From: Actinomyces mediterranea
GTDB taxonomy: Bacteria > Actinomycetota > Actinomycetes > Actinomycetales > Actinomycetaceae
Length of the DNA stretch: 64,000 nt
Assembly (NCBI RefSeq): GCF_900155595.1
Contig: NZ_FTPB01000004.1
Coordinates: 992,001 to 1,056,000, forward strand
Direction: 5' to 3'
Both the position numbers and the translations under genes were made by a program. Shown in pieces: positions 16,995 through 26,280 of the stretch (position 1 is its first letter; every line of letters begins with the position of its first letter). The notes beneath the pieces are model-generated. The model was not told where the DNA came from. It saw only the letters and a program-made list of their open reading frames with translations, and did not search any database.

Positions 16995-18710
16995 TCACGA
17001 ATCGGAACACCCTGGATTCAGCTCTCCCCCGGCCGGCTCCAGCTCGATCCTCTCCCCCGTCCAGTGGTCGAGGAGCCATCGGTCATGGCTTGCGATGAGG
17101 AGGGTGCCGTTCCAGTCGGCGAGCGCCTTCTCCAGAGCTTCGATGGAGTCGAGGTCGAGGTAGTTCGTCGGCTCGTCAACGATGAGGATCTCGGGCGCTG
17201 CGGCGACGGCGAGGGCGAGCTGGACGCGCCGTTGGTTGCCCGCCGAGAGCTCCGCGACGCTGCGATGCCACATCGAGGGGTGGAGGATGCCCGCTCCGAT
17301 TTCGCCGATGCCCGACTCCCAGGTCTCGGCATCCAGTCCGGGGTCGCCCGGTTGCGGGAGGCGCTGGGGAACGAGGGCGAGGCGACCGCCCAGGTCGACG
17401 GTGCCGGTCGAATCGACGGTCGGAGCACTGCCTGTTGCGATCCACCGCAGGAGCGTCGACTTTCCGGCGCCGTTCGCTCCGGTGAGGAGCAGGTGCTCTC
17501 CGGCACACACGTCAAGGGTGACGCGTGCGAGTCTGCCGGGAACGGCTGCATTCCGGATCGCGACGGCGACCGCGCCGCTCGCCTCCCCGACCGGCGGCAG
17601 GTCCATTGACAGGAGGTATTCGCGGGGCTTGCGGACCTCGCGCGACTCCAGGGCCTCCATCTTCCGGTCGTCGTTGCGGGTGCGGCGCGTCATGGTCTTC
17701 GAGGCCCGGTCGGCGAAGAACTTCCGCTGGAAGGGCGTCGCCTCTTTGAGGCGGACACCGCCCTTTTTGATGTCCTCGGCGGAGCGCCGGTGCGCGCGGA
17801 TGGATTTCTTCTCCTCCTGTTGGGCGGCGTGGAATTCGGCGTGTCCGGCGCGGGCCTTCGCCTTGCGTTCAAGATAGTCGGCGTAGCCTCCCGCGCAGCG
17901 TTGGACGCCTGCGAGCGGGGCTTGGCCGGTCGCGGTGAGGAGCGCCTGCCAGGGCGCGGTATCGAGGTCGAAGAGGACGGTCGCGGTCTCGTCAATGAAG
18001 GCGCGGTCGTGGCTGGCGAAGAGGATCGGCCCGTTGAAGGCCCTGAGGAGTTCTGAGAGGTAGTGGGCGGCTTCGGCGTCGAGGTGGTTGGTCGGCTCGT
18101 CGAGGACGAGGACGGAAGGCGAGGCGAGGAGTGTGGCGGCGAGTTCGAGCCTGCCGCGCTGCCCGGGTGAGAGGGTCGCGAGGCCGCGGGCCTTCCCCTC
18201 CTGGCCTGCAAGGACAGCGAGGTCGAGACCCGCGAGGGTGGTTTCGATGCGCGCGTCGAGGCTCCACACGTCGGCTGCCTCCATGTGAGCGAGGAGGGAG
18301 TCGAACTCGCGGGCGAGGCGGCGTTCCTCGGTGGGCGCGGGGCCCTGGGCGAGGGCGGCGTTGACTTCGTCGAATCGGGTGGAGAGCGCTCGGACAGGTG
18401 CGGTCGCCGCATCGAGGTAGTCGCCGACCGTTCCGGTCATGGCGAGAACGTCGGGGGCGCGTCGAAGGCCCGCGGCCCCGCCCTCGACGCCCGTGATCTC
18501 AGCGGTGCCGCGCGTGGGGGCGAGGTCGCCGGTGACGAGAGCGAGGAGGGTCGACTTGCCGCAGCCATTCGGGCCGATCAGACATGCGCGCTCACCGTTG
18601 ACGACGGTGAAGGAGACGCCGTCGAGAAGGGACTCGGCGGTGTAGGAGAAGGTGAGGTCGGTAAGGGTGATCGCGGGCACGGGGGCTCCTGGGCGCATCG
18701 ATGCGGACAT
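16995..18710 (-). CDS. ABC-F family ATPase (ribosome-associated, possible antibiotic-resistance type)
   Basis: 571 residues with two ATP-binding cassettes and no membrane segment. Cassette 1: IGPNGCGKSTLL, LSPGQRGR, LVLDEPTNHLDAEAAH; cassette 2: TGANGAGKSTLL, LSAGNQRR, LIVDEPTNYLDLDS. The linker between them is long, Lys/Arg-rich and coiled (about 275-345), as expected for the ABC-F arm that reaches into the ribosomal exit site. Some relatives protect ribosomes from macrolides or lincosamides (TlrC/OleB-like); others are translation factors. Which applies here cannot be told. It stands alone. Confidence 0.88.
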   Translation of the reverse strand: MSASMRPGAPVPAITLTDLTFSYTAESLLDGVSFTVVNGERACLIGPNGCGKSTLLALVTGDLAPTRGTAEITGVEGGAAGLRRAPDVLAMTGTVGDYLDAATAPVRALSTRFDEVNAALAQGPAPTEERRLAREFDSLLAHMEAADVWSLDARIETTLAGLDLAVLAGQEGKARGLATLSPGQRGRLELAATLLASPSVLVLDEPTNHLDAEAAHYLSELLRAFNGPILFASHDRAFIDETATVLFDLDTAPWQALLTATGQAPLAGVQRCAGGYADYLERKAKARAGHAEFHAAQQEEKKSIRAHRRSAEDIKKGGVRLKEATPFQRKFFADRASKTMTRRTRNDDRKMEALESREVRKPREYLLSMDLPPVGEASGAVAVAIRNAAVPGRLARVTLDVCAGEHLLLTGANGAGKSTLLRWIATGSAPTVDSTGTVDLGGRLALVPQRLPQPGDPGLDAETWESGIGEIGAGILHPSMWHRSVAELSAGNQRRVQLALAVAAAPEILIVDEPTNYLDLDSIEALEKALADWNGTLLIASHDRWLLDHWTGERIELEPAGGELNPGCSDS

Positions 18711-18801
18711 GGGAAGCGTGTCGGACGGGGCCGAAAGCGTCAGGCGATCATGGGGTTACGATATCCCAGGAGTGTGCACGAGGAGAAGGGCGGGCGTTTT
18801 C

Positions 18802-18843
18802 TCAGGCGAATGCAGGGATGGGCTCCGGTGCTGTCGCGGTCGC
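18802..18843 (-). pseudogene. C-terminal scrap of the 139-residue cassette protein family
   Basis: The minus strand reads ATATAPEPIPAFA-stop, nearly the same as the end of the larger relic at 19671 (ATAPEPLPAFA-stop), which in turn aligns with the intact protein at 15980. Only this tail is recognisable. Confidence 0.5.
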
Positions 18844-18867
18844 TCGCATGTGGGGCACCGAAGGAGG

Positions 18868-19158
18868 CTATCCGAAAATTTGGTCATGAGTTCCGGTGCG
18901 GAGGAAGACTGCAGTGTGACTACTGACCTGCCATACACACAACCAGTCACCAAGGTTTGCCACATGGCATTCTTGTGACCCGCACCATCGTCCTTTGAGT
19001 TCGTGCATGCGACGACGGCGTCGAAGCTCAGCGAGCGAGTTTTCGTCATTCGTCAGAATCAAGCGGACGACCTCTTTAAGCAGGTCAAGGTCAGCGTGCT
19101 TCTTCTTCAACCGCTTCACATCACGCTCGAAGTGCGAGGTGTATTCCGCTCGAAGCAT
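18868..19158 (-). CDS. YafQ/RelE-family toxin
   Basis: 96 residues: YTSHFERDVKRLKKKHADLD is the YafQ opening, followed by LKGRWCGSQECHVANLGDWLCVW and VFLRTGTHDQIFG, with the conserved His/Asp and C-terminal His-Asp-x-(I/L)-F of ribosome-dependent mRNA endonucleases. The start lies 8 bp downstream of the DinJ-like antitoxin stop. Full length for the family. Confidence 0.9.
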   Translation of the reverse strand: MLRAEYTSHFERDVKRLKKKHADLDLLKEVVRLILTNDENSLAELRRRRRMHELKGRWCGSQECHVANLGDWLCVWQVSSHTAVFLRTGTHDQIFG

Positions 19159-19166
19159 GGGTTCCT

Positions 19167-19430
19167 TCAGATTCCAAGAGCCTCGAACATCTCGTCGGCA
19201 TCAGCGAAGCGGGATGTGCCGCGCGCACCGATTTCGCGGGCTTCTTCGAGCGCGGCGAGGGACTCCGCATTCGGCTCTCCATAGCTCAGAGTGAGCGGAA
19301 TGCGGTTTTCGCGCACGATCTGACGGTAGAAGGCACGCGTCACCGATGAGAGATCGAAACCGAAGTCCTCGGCGATCTCAGCGGCTCGCTGCTTTGTCTC
19401 AGCATCCACTCGCACGGTCACCGATACCAT
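19167..19430 (-). CDS. DinJ/RelB-family antitoxin
   Basis: 87 residues: VSVTVRVDAETKQRAAEIAE is the ribbon-helix-helix N-terminus of the RelB/DinJ family; the C-terminal half (SLAALEEAREIGARGTSRFA) is the toxin-binding extension. GGGGAGG lies 6 nt before the ATG. The promoter and palindrome at 19451-19480 lie directly upstream, so the pair should be autorepressed. Confidence 0.9.
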   Translation of the reverse strand: MVSVTVRVDAETKQRAAEIAEDFGFDLSSVTRAFYRQIVRENRIPLTLSYGEPNAESLAALEEAREIGARGTSRFADADEMFEALGI

Positions 19431-19450
19431 TTCAACCTCCCCTGTAAGAC

Positions 19451-19480
19451 AGAATACCGCTTTTGTCGCACGTTCGACAA
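19451..19480 (-). promoter_or_regulatory. Promoter and operator of the dinJ-yafQ-like operon
   Basis: On the minus strand TTGTCG (-35) and TATTCT (-10) are 18 bp apart. The -35 is one arm of a perfect inverted repeat, TTGTCG-AACGTG-CGACAA (19463-19480). A DinJ-type dimer bound here would block RNA polymerase. Confidence 0.7.
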
Positions 19481-19670
19481 TAGAGAGACCTGAAGCAACA
19501 AGCCGAACATTTCAGTTGCCTTCGGTCTGAGCTTCCTCACCCCGGGCCAACTTGGCCGACTAGTGACCCCATCCGATGGCCAAAAGACCCGAATCCCACA
19601 ACACCGCGATCTCGCAGCGGCGCAGTGTCCACCTGGTAGCGGCAAAGTGACCGAAGATTCCAAAAAGTAT

Positions 19671-19943
19671 TCAGGCGAATGCGGGCAAGGGCTCCGGTGC
19701 TGTCGCGATTGTGGGGTGGAATTGGGGTCCGGCTACTGCGATGGCTGTCTCCTCGGGATTCTGCGAGAGGTAGTCGAGCAGCATGTTGACGGCGGAGTCA
19801 ACATCGATCGGCATGGTGAGTTCAGATGCTCCACTGGTGACGGCCTACCCTTCCAGCGGATGACAGGGGACGAGGACGACTTCCCACGGGGCCCGATGAA
19901 GATGTTCGCGCATCCCCCGTCCGCCCAAACGCGCGCAACTGGC
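19671..19943 (-). pseudogene. Frameshifted, 5'-truncated copy of the 139-residue cassette gene
   Basis: The minus strand gives GGCANIFIGPRGKSS in one frame and LTMPIDVDSAVNMLLDYLSQ then AIAVAGPQFHPTIATAPEPL in another, aligning with GGYANVFISTRG, LSMPVDADSTVDMFLDYCEV and LKLAGPQHLPAVAAHPESLE of the gene at 15980. Its 5' end is cut at about 19943, where IS3-type sequence begins. Confidence 0.8.
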
Positions 19944-19944
19944 T

Positions 19945-20625
19945 TTTTGTAATTTACGGTGGAAGATTGGCTTGGACCTTGCGGTGTTGAGGGGTGAGTG
20001 GTGGGTGTTGATTCGTCCTGGTTTTGTGAGTGTGGGTGTTTAAGCTGCTGAGACTTTTGGTTGGTTCCCTTCTGGGAGGGGTTTGGTGGTGGCAGGTTTC
20101 GTGTTCGTCGGGTGTTATATAGCTGATGGATTCGTGAATACGTTCGGTGTTGTACCAGTAGACTCATTCGGTGGTGGTGGCCTCGACGTCTTGCCAGGTA
20201 GGCCGGGTGAGGTTGTGGATGTGGGTCTCCTCACTTTTGTACAGGCCGATGGTCGACTCCATCAGCCCGTTATCGTAGGCATCACTGACTGTGCTGGTGG
20301 AGCCGGTCAGCCGCTCTCGAGCAAGCAGGGCCCACAGGCTCTCACTGGTGTACTGGGACCTTTGCATCGAAGTGGTGGATAATGCCCACAGGACTGAAGT
20401 GGGGGTTGGGGCGGGTTCGTACGCTGAGTGCTTGTCGTAGTGCGTCAAGCACGAAATCTGTCTGTTGTGATCGGGACACGGCGTATCCGAGGATTTTCCG
20501 GGAGCAGACGTCGGCGATGAAAGCGACATAGCACACTCCCTGCTGGGTGTAGACGTAGGTAAGTCTGCCACCCACCAGTGATCCGGCCGAGTAACACTCG
20601 ACCACGCCCGCTTACAGTGGTCAGC
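19945..20625 (-). mobile_element. IS3-family transposase remnant (integrase-core half)
   Basis: The minus strand reads DHWWVADL and, after a frameshift, TYVYTQQGVCYVAFIADVCS and RKILGYAVSRSQQTDFVLDA, the DDE integrase core of IS3 OrfB, then SDAYDNGLMES and WYNTERIHESI, the end of the domain. At least three frameshifts make it dead. The 5' half of what may be the same element lies at 22400-22990, on the other side of an IS110-type insertion. Confidence 0.82.
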
Positions 20626-20639
20626 GAATCAGGGGTGCT

Positions 20640-22400
20640 CCTATGTGGTGTGTCAAGCGGCGGTGGGTAGTTTTGTGGCTGGTTGTGGGTTGTAGGGGGT
20701 GCCGTTGCGGATCATGGTGTGCAGGGTGAGGATGCGGCGGTGGGCCAGGGCGAGGACGGCTTGGTTGTGTTGTTTTCCTTGGTCGTGTTTGCGCTGGTAG
20801 TAGGCCCGGGAGACGGGGTCGGAGCGCAGGGAGGCGAAGGTGGATAGGAACATGGCGCGTTTGAGTCTCTTGTTGCCGCCGTGGGAGACGTGCTCGCCCC
20901 TGATGGAGGAGCCCGATCTCCTGGTCACCGGTGCCAGGCCCGCGTAGGAGGCCAGCTGCTCCGGTGTCGAAGGTCCTGCCCAGGGTCTCGGCCAGGAAGA
21001 CGGCGGCGGTCCTGACCCCGATCCCGGGCATGGAGGTCAGGACCTGGTAAAGAGGGTGGGCCTGCACCAGGGTCTCGACCTGGGCGGCGACATCAGCCCG
21101 TTGGGTGTGCAGGGCGATGAGCTGGCTTGCCAGGTGCGGCAGCACCACTGCGGCGGCGTCGGTGCCGGCGACCACCACGCTCTGGCGCTCCAGGGCTGAG
21201 ACGATCTGGTCGGCCCAGGTGGCGTGCCGCCTGCATCCGTGCTTCTTGAGCCTGGCGTCAATCCTTGCCTTGCCCGCCCGTCTCAGTTCGGCCGGGGTGG
21301 GCCAGGCGGCGATGACCTCCAGGACGGCGTCGTGCTCCAGCCAGGGCCCCAGCACCTGCTCGAGGGCGGAGTGGATCTGGGTGTACAGACCCCGAATCCG
21401 GTTGGCCGTCTGGTTGACCTGGCGGGCCAGGTCCAGGTCGAAGCCAGTCAGCATCGACAAGGCGGCCGCGTCCTCGTCCGAGGTACTCACGGAGCGCAGG
21501 GTGTGGGGCATGGTCCTGGCAGCGTTGGCGATGATGGCAGCGTCCTTCGCGTCGGTCTTGGCGCTGCCCGGTGTCAAGTCGGCGAAGCTTGCGATTCTCG
21601 CGAACCAGGCGCGTGTTCTCCGCCTGAAGATCCTTCCCCTCACCGTTGCGCGTCTCTAAGTGTTCTCCCAGATCGCGTCCGCGAAGCCACCCACGAACCG
21701 TGCGAGCAGACAGCCCCACATCTCGCCGACCCCCACGGCTGCAAACCACTGAGACACCCCCCTCTACCCGCATCCGCTCCTCGGCCAGACGAACCGCCCG
21801 CTGGCGGAACTCCATCGAATTACTGTCATGCCACAACACCGATCCTTTCCCAAACCGGACCAGAACAAAACCCAAGACGCTTCACCCGATGGTAGCGGGC
21901 TGGTCGACCACCACCAGCACCCGTCCCTTCTCTCGTAGATGCTGGTAGACCTCGCGCAGCCGGTCCTCGTCGTTGGGCAGGGCCGTGTCACAGACCCTTC
22001 CGCCCGTCCCGGTTCAGGGCCGTAGCCCAGCGCTCTGCCTTGCCCACGTCGACGCCGATGAAGACCTCGACATCCTCGATATCCATCTTTCCTGCTGCCT
22101 CTGGCTTAAATGGGTGCGGGGCCAGCCGGTGGACGACCGGCCCCGCACCCACGCCTGCGAAAGACCTCACACCCAGTGGGCCGTTCCCCATTATCAGCGG
22201 TCACCAGCGCCCGAGTGCCGCGGGTGACAACACTCCCCGGATCATTGGAGACAGGGGCAAGACATCATGCCCGCAGCAACTGGCCCAACCCCCGGCACCT
22301 ACCACCAGGGACCACCAACAAAGCAACGGGTATTGGATTGTCGACTGTCGTACGCGTGGATTTGCGCCGCAGGACACCCTAAATACCCAGCAGTCGCAGC
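20640..22400 (-). mobile_element. IS110-family element, interrupted and frameshifted
   Basis: The N-terminus (start 22086) reads MDIEDVEVFIGVDVGKAERW, the DEDD catalytic start of IS110 transposases; after an interruption by foreign sequence it resumes as DLTPGSAKTDAKDAAIIANA, and the C-terminal half has SMPGIGVRTAAVFLAETLGR and, in another frame, GGNKRLKRAMFLSTFASLRS. The middle of the N-terminal domain is replaced by an IS3 OrfA piece and there is a frameshift near 20928. It sits between two halves of an IS3 element. Inactive. Confidence 0.82.
21603..21886 (-). mobile_element. IS3 OrfA fragment inside the IS110 element
   Basis: The minus strand reads MEFRQRAVRLAEERMRVEGG, DVGLSARTVRGWLRGRDLGE and LQAENTRLVREN, the helix-turn-helix and coiled coil of an IS3-type OrfA. 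Both junctions with IS110 coding sequence are abrupt; no OrfB accompanies it. Confidence 0.75.
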
Positions 22401-22990
22401 AGCCGACCCGGCTACCGCCCTACATCCTCATCTGTGAAAAGCGCGTGTGGCTGCACGCCACAGCTTATGTCGACCGTAGACACGCCTGTTGCGTGTCCAG
22501 ATGTCCACCAATCGGTTGGCATCATACGCGTCGCGCAACTCAACAGGTGTAGGCCCGAAGAGACGCGCCTGGTAGCGGTAAGTACGTTGCTGGTGAGATC
22601 TGGTATTGATTGTCGTAGAACTTGGCACATCCGCTCGATGGAAAACTGGTGCTGGTACGTGTGGAGGAAATCCACGATTATTTGCGTGTGCGGCCCGGCT
22701 CCGCCTGGGCGAAAAAGCCGAGGCCAACTTCAGGATCTCGTTGGCTTCCTTCAGTTGCTTGTTTTCTTTGCGCAACTGGGCAAGCTCAGCGTCTTTCTCC
22801 TGCTCGGTTTGGGCCGTGCCGGCAGCCTGTTTTGCTTCAGCATTTCCGTATCCAGTTGTGGAGGGTAGTTGGAGTGATATCCACCATGCCGCCGATCGTG
22901 CATCGGGCGCCTGCTTTAGTGGAACCACCTCCAGCGAGCGCCTCGTAGCACAAGCACAGCACACGCTCTATTGGTCTCCCTACCACACTT
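22400..22990 (-). mobile_element. IS3-family remnant (OrfA and start of OrfB)
   Basis: The minus strand gives EQEKDAELAQLRKENKQLKE and ANEILKLASAFF, the OrfA coiled coil ending in the usual frameshift zone, then VDFLHTYQHQFSIERMCQVL and NRRVYGRHKLWRA of OrfB before the sequence breaks off. Internal stops and shifts make it inactive. Confidence 0.8.
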
Positions 22991-23064
22991 CACATCAGCC
23001 ACGACCTGAAACTATCCCCCTACGTAAATCAACACCTCTCACAAACCCACGACACTTCAGACAT

Positions 23065-23169
23065 CCGGGCGTAGGCGGCGACACGTTTGACTGCCTGTAG
23101 CGGTTCGCCATCGGACCTTCTGCCACTTAGGGGTCTGGTGGCGGGGATCGTTGTGACGGTGCGTGTCAT
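23065..23169 (-). pseudogene. N-terminal fragment of a large serine recombinase
   Basis: From ATG 23169 the reading is MTRTVTTIPATRPLSGRRSD then LQAVKRVAAYARMS; the RVAAYARxS block is the start of the serine recombinase catalytic domain, just before the catalytic Ser. It breaks off at once, next to IS3 sequence. AGAAAGGA precedes the start. It lies directly downstream of another recombinase's 3' end, the tandem arrangement seen in some phages and integrative elements. Confidence 0.65.
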
Positions 23170-23214
23170 CGCAGATGTCCTTTCTCATCCAGGCCGGTAG
23201 TGACGGTGGTGCCG

Positions 23215-23640
23215 TCAGTCGGGGAGATCTCGAGCCGATCGGGATACACCTACGTCGAGGTGTTCTGCGACCGCTTCCTCATCGAAGTGGTCGAAGCCGA
23301 GGATGTCGGACATGAGGTTTTCAAGCATGGTTTCGCGCAGGTTGTGGCTCCCGCACGGGTTGCTGTGTCCTTTGCAGGCGTTCTGGCAGCGCCAGAATTT
23401 GTAGTTGGGCATGGTTGTGCGCGTGCGGGTTTTGCGTTGATAGTTACACCTGCAGGCTGGGCAGGTGATCTTGCTTGTGAAGCACCCAGTGTTTTTTGAC
23501 GGGGTTGCTGCCGGGCCTATTTCTCGACGGCGGGCGATCTCGGCTTGTACCGCGTCAAACACCTCAGGATCGATGATCACGGGCAGGACTCCTTCGACCC
23601 AGTATTTGGGTAGTTCGCAGGTATTGGGGCTTGACAGTTA
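23215..23640 (-). pseudogene. C-terminal fragment of a large serine recombinase
   Basis: The reading VIIDPEVFDAVQAEIARRRE, then ITCPACRCNYQRKTRTRTTM and FWRCQNACKGHSNPCGSHNL is the recombinase domain edge plus the zinc beta-ribbon (CxxC...C...C) of large serine integrases. The catalytic N-terminal half is missing. Probably the integration module of the broken prophage. Confidence 0.8.
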
Positions 23641-23643
23641 ATG

Positions 23644-24014
23644 TCATTTCGATTCTTGCAGGGTGTAGAAGTTGTGGCTGGCGAGATCAATGCCGTAGTG
23701 GTGGTATCCGGTATCAGGTTCGAAAGCGACATAGCGACGAGCCGTTACCGTCAGCCCCGCCTCAAGCAGTGCGATAGTGAGTCGGTCACGCTCAGCCAAG
23801 TAGTTACCTTTCGTAAATAGGCCGAGGCGTACTTCCTCGATCTCCACACCGGGCTGGTTGTCGGCGAACACGTCGAACAGGTCAGCTAAGGGCGTGGCAA
23901 TGAGGTAGGTGTCCGGCAACGGTGTGGCGGTGAACAGGCCAACCTCAATCGGCAACCCAAGCCCGTCAGCCGCCACGGTGATGCGTTCCAACAATGGTAT
24001 GGTGTGGTGGTCAT
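23644..24014 (-). pseudogene. Phage tail-completion/terminator-like gene, frameshifted near its start
   Basis: The main reading (116 residues, first codons TTG) has LPIEVGLFTATPLPDTYLIA, GLFTKGNYLAERDRL and ARRYVAFEPDTGYHHYGIDL, a pattern I associate with the small phage protein between the HK97-gp10-like and major tail genes. A natural start, MTTTPYH at 24014, is in another frame and one base out, so a 1-nt shift has broken the gene. Function by position is tail completion. Confidence 0.6.
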
Positions 24015-24039
24015 GGTGCTACCTGGTTCATTCGTACGG

Positions 24040-24138
24040 TCAAGGGAGGACGTCTTCAGCCGCCGTATCAAGAAGGACGGAGGCGGCGTCGAGTGAGTCA
24101 ATAAACGCAGCCGGTAGCTTGATCTGCGCGCGTGCCAT
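24040..24138 (-). pseudogene. 5' fragment of an HK97-gp10-like head-tail joining gene
   Basis: Thirty-two residues: MARAQIKLPAAFIDSLDAAS then VLLDTAAEDVLP-stop, the N-terminus typical of HK97-gp10 proteins, which normally continue for about 100 residues. It lies just where that gene should be, between the adaptor and tail-completion relics. Internal deletion is likely. Confidence 0.6.
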
Positions 24139-24224
24139 ATTGAGGTCCATTCGTATCAGCAAATCTGTAAAATTCTTGACAAGATCAGTTGTCAGTAATC
24201 AAAGCGAAATCGAGGAGCAAAATT

Positions 24225-24803
24225 ATGTCGGTTGAACAGGTAGCCTTCGTAATTCCCCCACATATTGAAGCTGGTCTAGCAGATGGCAAGTTGGTTCGAT
24301 ATGGAGGAATTGTTCGCAACGAGACAGGACACATCGTTACTCACTTAAAAGAAGTTCCCCCTCCAAAGCTTGACAAAGCATTGGAGCGAGCCCGCAAGTT
24401 GGCCGCAACCAACAAGCGAGCTTTAGTAGCAGGGGTTGTAGTAACTGTTGCTCTAGTCGGTACGGCTATCACTGTCAAAACAATCAAGCAGAGAAAGCTA
24501 GGAAAAGCAGAAATACAAGTCCACAAAGCTCTGTCGGCTTATTTTGAAGCGATCGTGGCTCAAGATATGAATCTTTCTGTTATCGACAAACTCCAGCAAG
24601 CACTCGTGGACTTACGTGAAGTGACTGGCAAGCCAATCAATGAGCTTCTCGAGGGTGAGGCCTTAGATTCCCTCATTGAATACAGTCGAAATTTCATTCT
24701 TCGCAACTCTTCGGAACAACTACAACAACCTGAATTGGCACAGCTAACAAGCCTGGAAGATTATCTGGCTGAGCAGAGACGTATCTTCAGTGAAGCAAAC
24801 TAA
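24225..24803 (+). CDS. Unknown AT-rich single-pass membrane protein
   Basis: 192 residues from ATG 24225 with GAGGAG 8 nt upstream; an in-frame ATG at 24189 lacks such a site. The N-terminal 65 residues are soluble (IPPHIEAGLADGKLVRYGGI), one hydrophobic helix follows at about 68-84 (ALVAGVVVTVALVGTAITV), then a helical C-terminal half (IDKLQQALVDLREVTGKPIN). No family recognised. Base composition is clearly lower in GC than the neighbours and it runs opposite to the prophage genes on both sides, so it looks like a later cargo (moron-like) insertion; a role in superinfection exclusion is a guess only. Confidence 0.7.
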   Translation: MSVEQVAFVIPPHIEAGLADGKLVRYGGIVRNETGHIVTHLKEVPPPKLDKALERARKLAATNKRALVAGVVVTVALVGTAITVKTIKQRKLGKAEIQVHKALSAYFEAIVAQDMNLSVIDKLQQALVDLREVTGKPINELLEGEALDSLIEYSRNFILRNSSEQLQQPELAQLTSLEDYLAEQRRIFSEAN

Positions 24804-25048
24804 TTAACAGCTTCTGGAACGGATTGGTGGGCAAGAATCTCGACATACCGGCCGATCACCTCGACTACGTCAATCACGAACTGGCCGTCATACGTGGTGA
24901 TCTCCATCGCCTCAGTGACCTCTAGGCCGGGAATCACCCGAATCCGGAACAGGACGGTAGCATTGGTGTAAACAGCGCGGTTCACCCACGCGCTCGAGGC
25001 ATGCCGTACTTCTCGATACGCCCGCACAGTCGCCACGATCCGATCGGG
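24800..25048 (-). pseudogene. Phage head-tail adaptor (SPP1 gp16-like), 5'-truncated
   Basis: The reading DRIVATVRAYREVRHASSAW, FRIRVIPGLEVTEAMEITTY and FVIDVVEVIGRYVEILA matches head-tail adaptor proteins, complete to the stop. The beginning is replaced by sequence of the IS256-type element that starts near 25090. Confidence 0.65.
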
Positions 25049-25091
25049 GCTGTTTGAAGAGCGGTGTGTGGGGGGTTCGGCTTGATTCGAA

Positions 25092-26206
25092 ATGGAGATG
25101 GTCGTGACTGACGTGATCGAGTTGTTGGAAGAGGTGGTGATTGGTCTTGTGATGGGGAAGATCATCGATTAGAAGGGTTTCGCCGAGTGTTTGCTGGCGC
25201 GGGTGATAGAGCAAGGTGTGAGCCTGGTCGGCCTGGGAGGGCTGCTGAACCAGTTCACGAAGAATGTCCTCGAGATCGCGTTGAACGCCGAGCTGACCGA
25301 GCATTTGGGCTACGAGCATGGCGGGGCGCCGCCGGGGTCACACATGCGTAACGGCACCCGCTTGAAGATGGTGGTGACCGAGATCGGGCCGGTGGAGATC
25401 GAGGTTGCGTGGGATCGGGATGGGTCGTTTGAACCGGTGATCGTCCTTAAGTGCAAGCACCGCTTGGATGGCATTGACCAGATCGTGGTGTCGCTGACCG
25501 CGGGGGGCTGACGAGCGGGGAGAGTGCCGCGCACTTCGACGAGGTCTACGGGGCCAAGGGTGTCCAAAGACGCGATCAGGCGGATCGCGGAGAAGGTCAC
25601 CGGCGAACTCGCCGAGTGGGCCTCTGGCCCGCTGGATGCGCTCTACCTGGTCATCTTCGTCGACACGATCGCGGTCTGCGACGGGCTCAAGGACCTACCC
25701 GAGGCGATCAACACGACCTGGGAACAGACGATGGTGCACCAGTGCATCGTCCACCTGATCCGCAACTCGTTCCGTTACGCCGAACGGCATCGGGACGCGA
25801 TCGTGAAGTCTTTCAAGCTCGTGTACACGGCCCCATCCGAGCAAGCGGCGAAGGGACAGGTTCGAGGAGTTCGCCGCCGAGTGGGGACAACGGTATCCGG
25901 TGATCGTGCAGCTCTGGCGCTCTTCCTGGGCGCAGTATCGTGCCGTTCCTGGACTACGACGTCGAGATCCGGCGGGTGATCTGCACGACCAACGCGATCG
26001 AGTCGATCAACGCCCGCCACCGGCGAACCGTCAGGGCGTGCGGGCACTTCCCGAACGAGGCCGCGGCGATCAAGTGCGTGTACGTGGTGACGCGGTCGCT
26101 TAACCCCACCAGCAGTGGGAGGGCACACTGAATGACCAGATGAAAGCCCACACTGAACGCGTTCGCGATCACCTTCGCCGGACGGTTCGAAACAACCACC
26201 CATTAA
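25092..26206 (+). mobile_element. IS256-family (mutator-type) transposase remnant
   Basis: Reads MVVTDVIELLEEVVIGLVMG, a stop (TAG at 25170), then NQFTKNVLEIALNAELTEHL and GYEHGG, VIFVDTIAVCDGLKDLPEAI, QCIVHLIRNSFRYA and VICTTNAIESINARHRRTVR, the DDE domain of IS256. An internal stop, a deletion near 25510 and frameshifts near 25880-25960 inactivate it. Its C-terminus runs to about 26206, upstream of the Gabija-like genes. Confidence 0.85.
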
Positions 26207-26280
26207 TGAAAACCACCAGATCCCACACACCACTCATCAGACAGACCCAAACCCAGAACGGTTCAGAAAGGACTTCAGTC

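Noticed and set aside
21603-22086. A novel fusion transposase of IS110 and IS3
   Set aside because: The joins change frame and delete catalytic parts; this is insertion and decay, not a working fusion.
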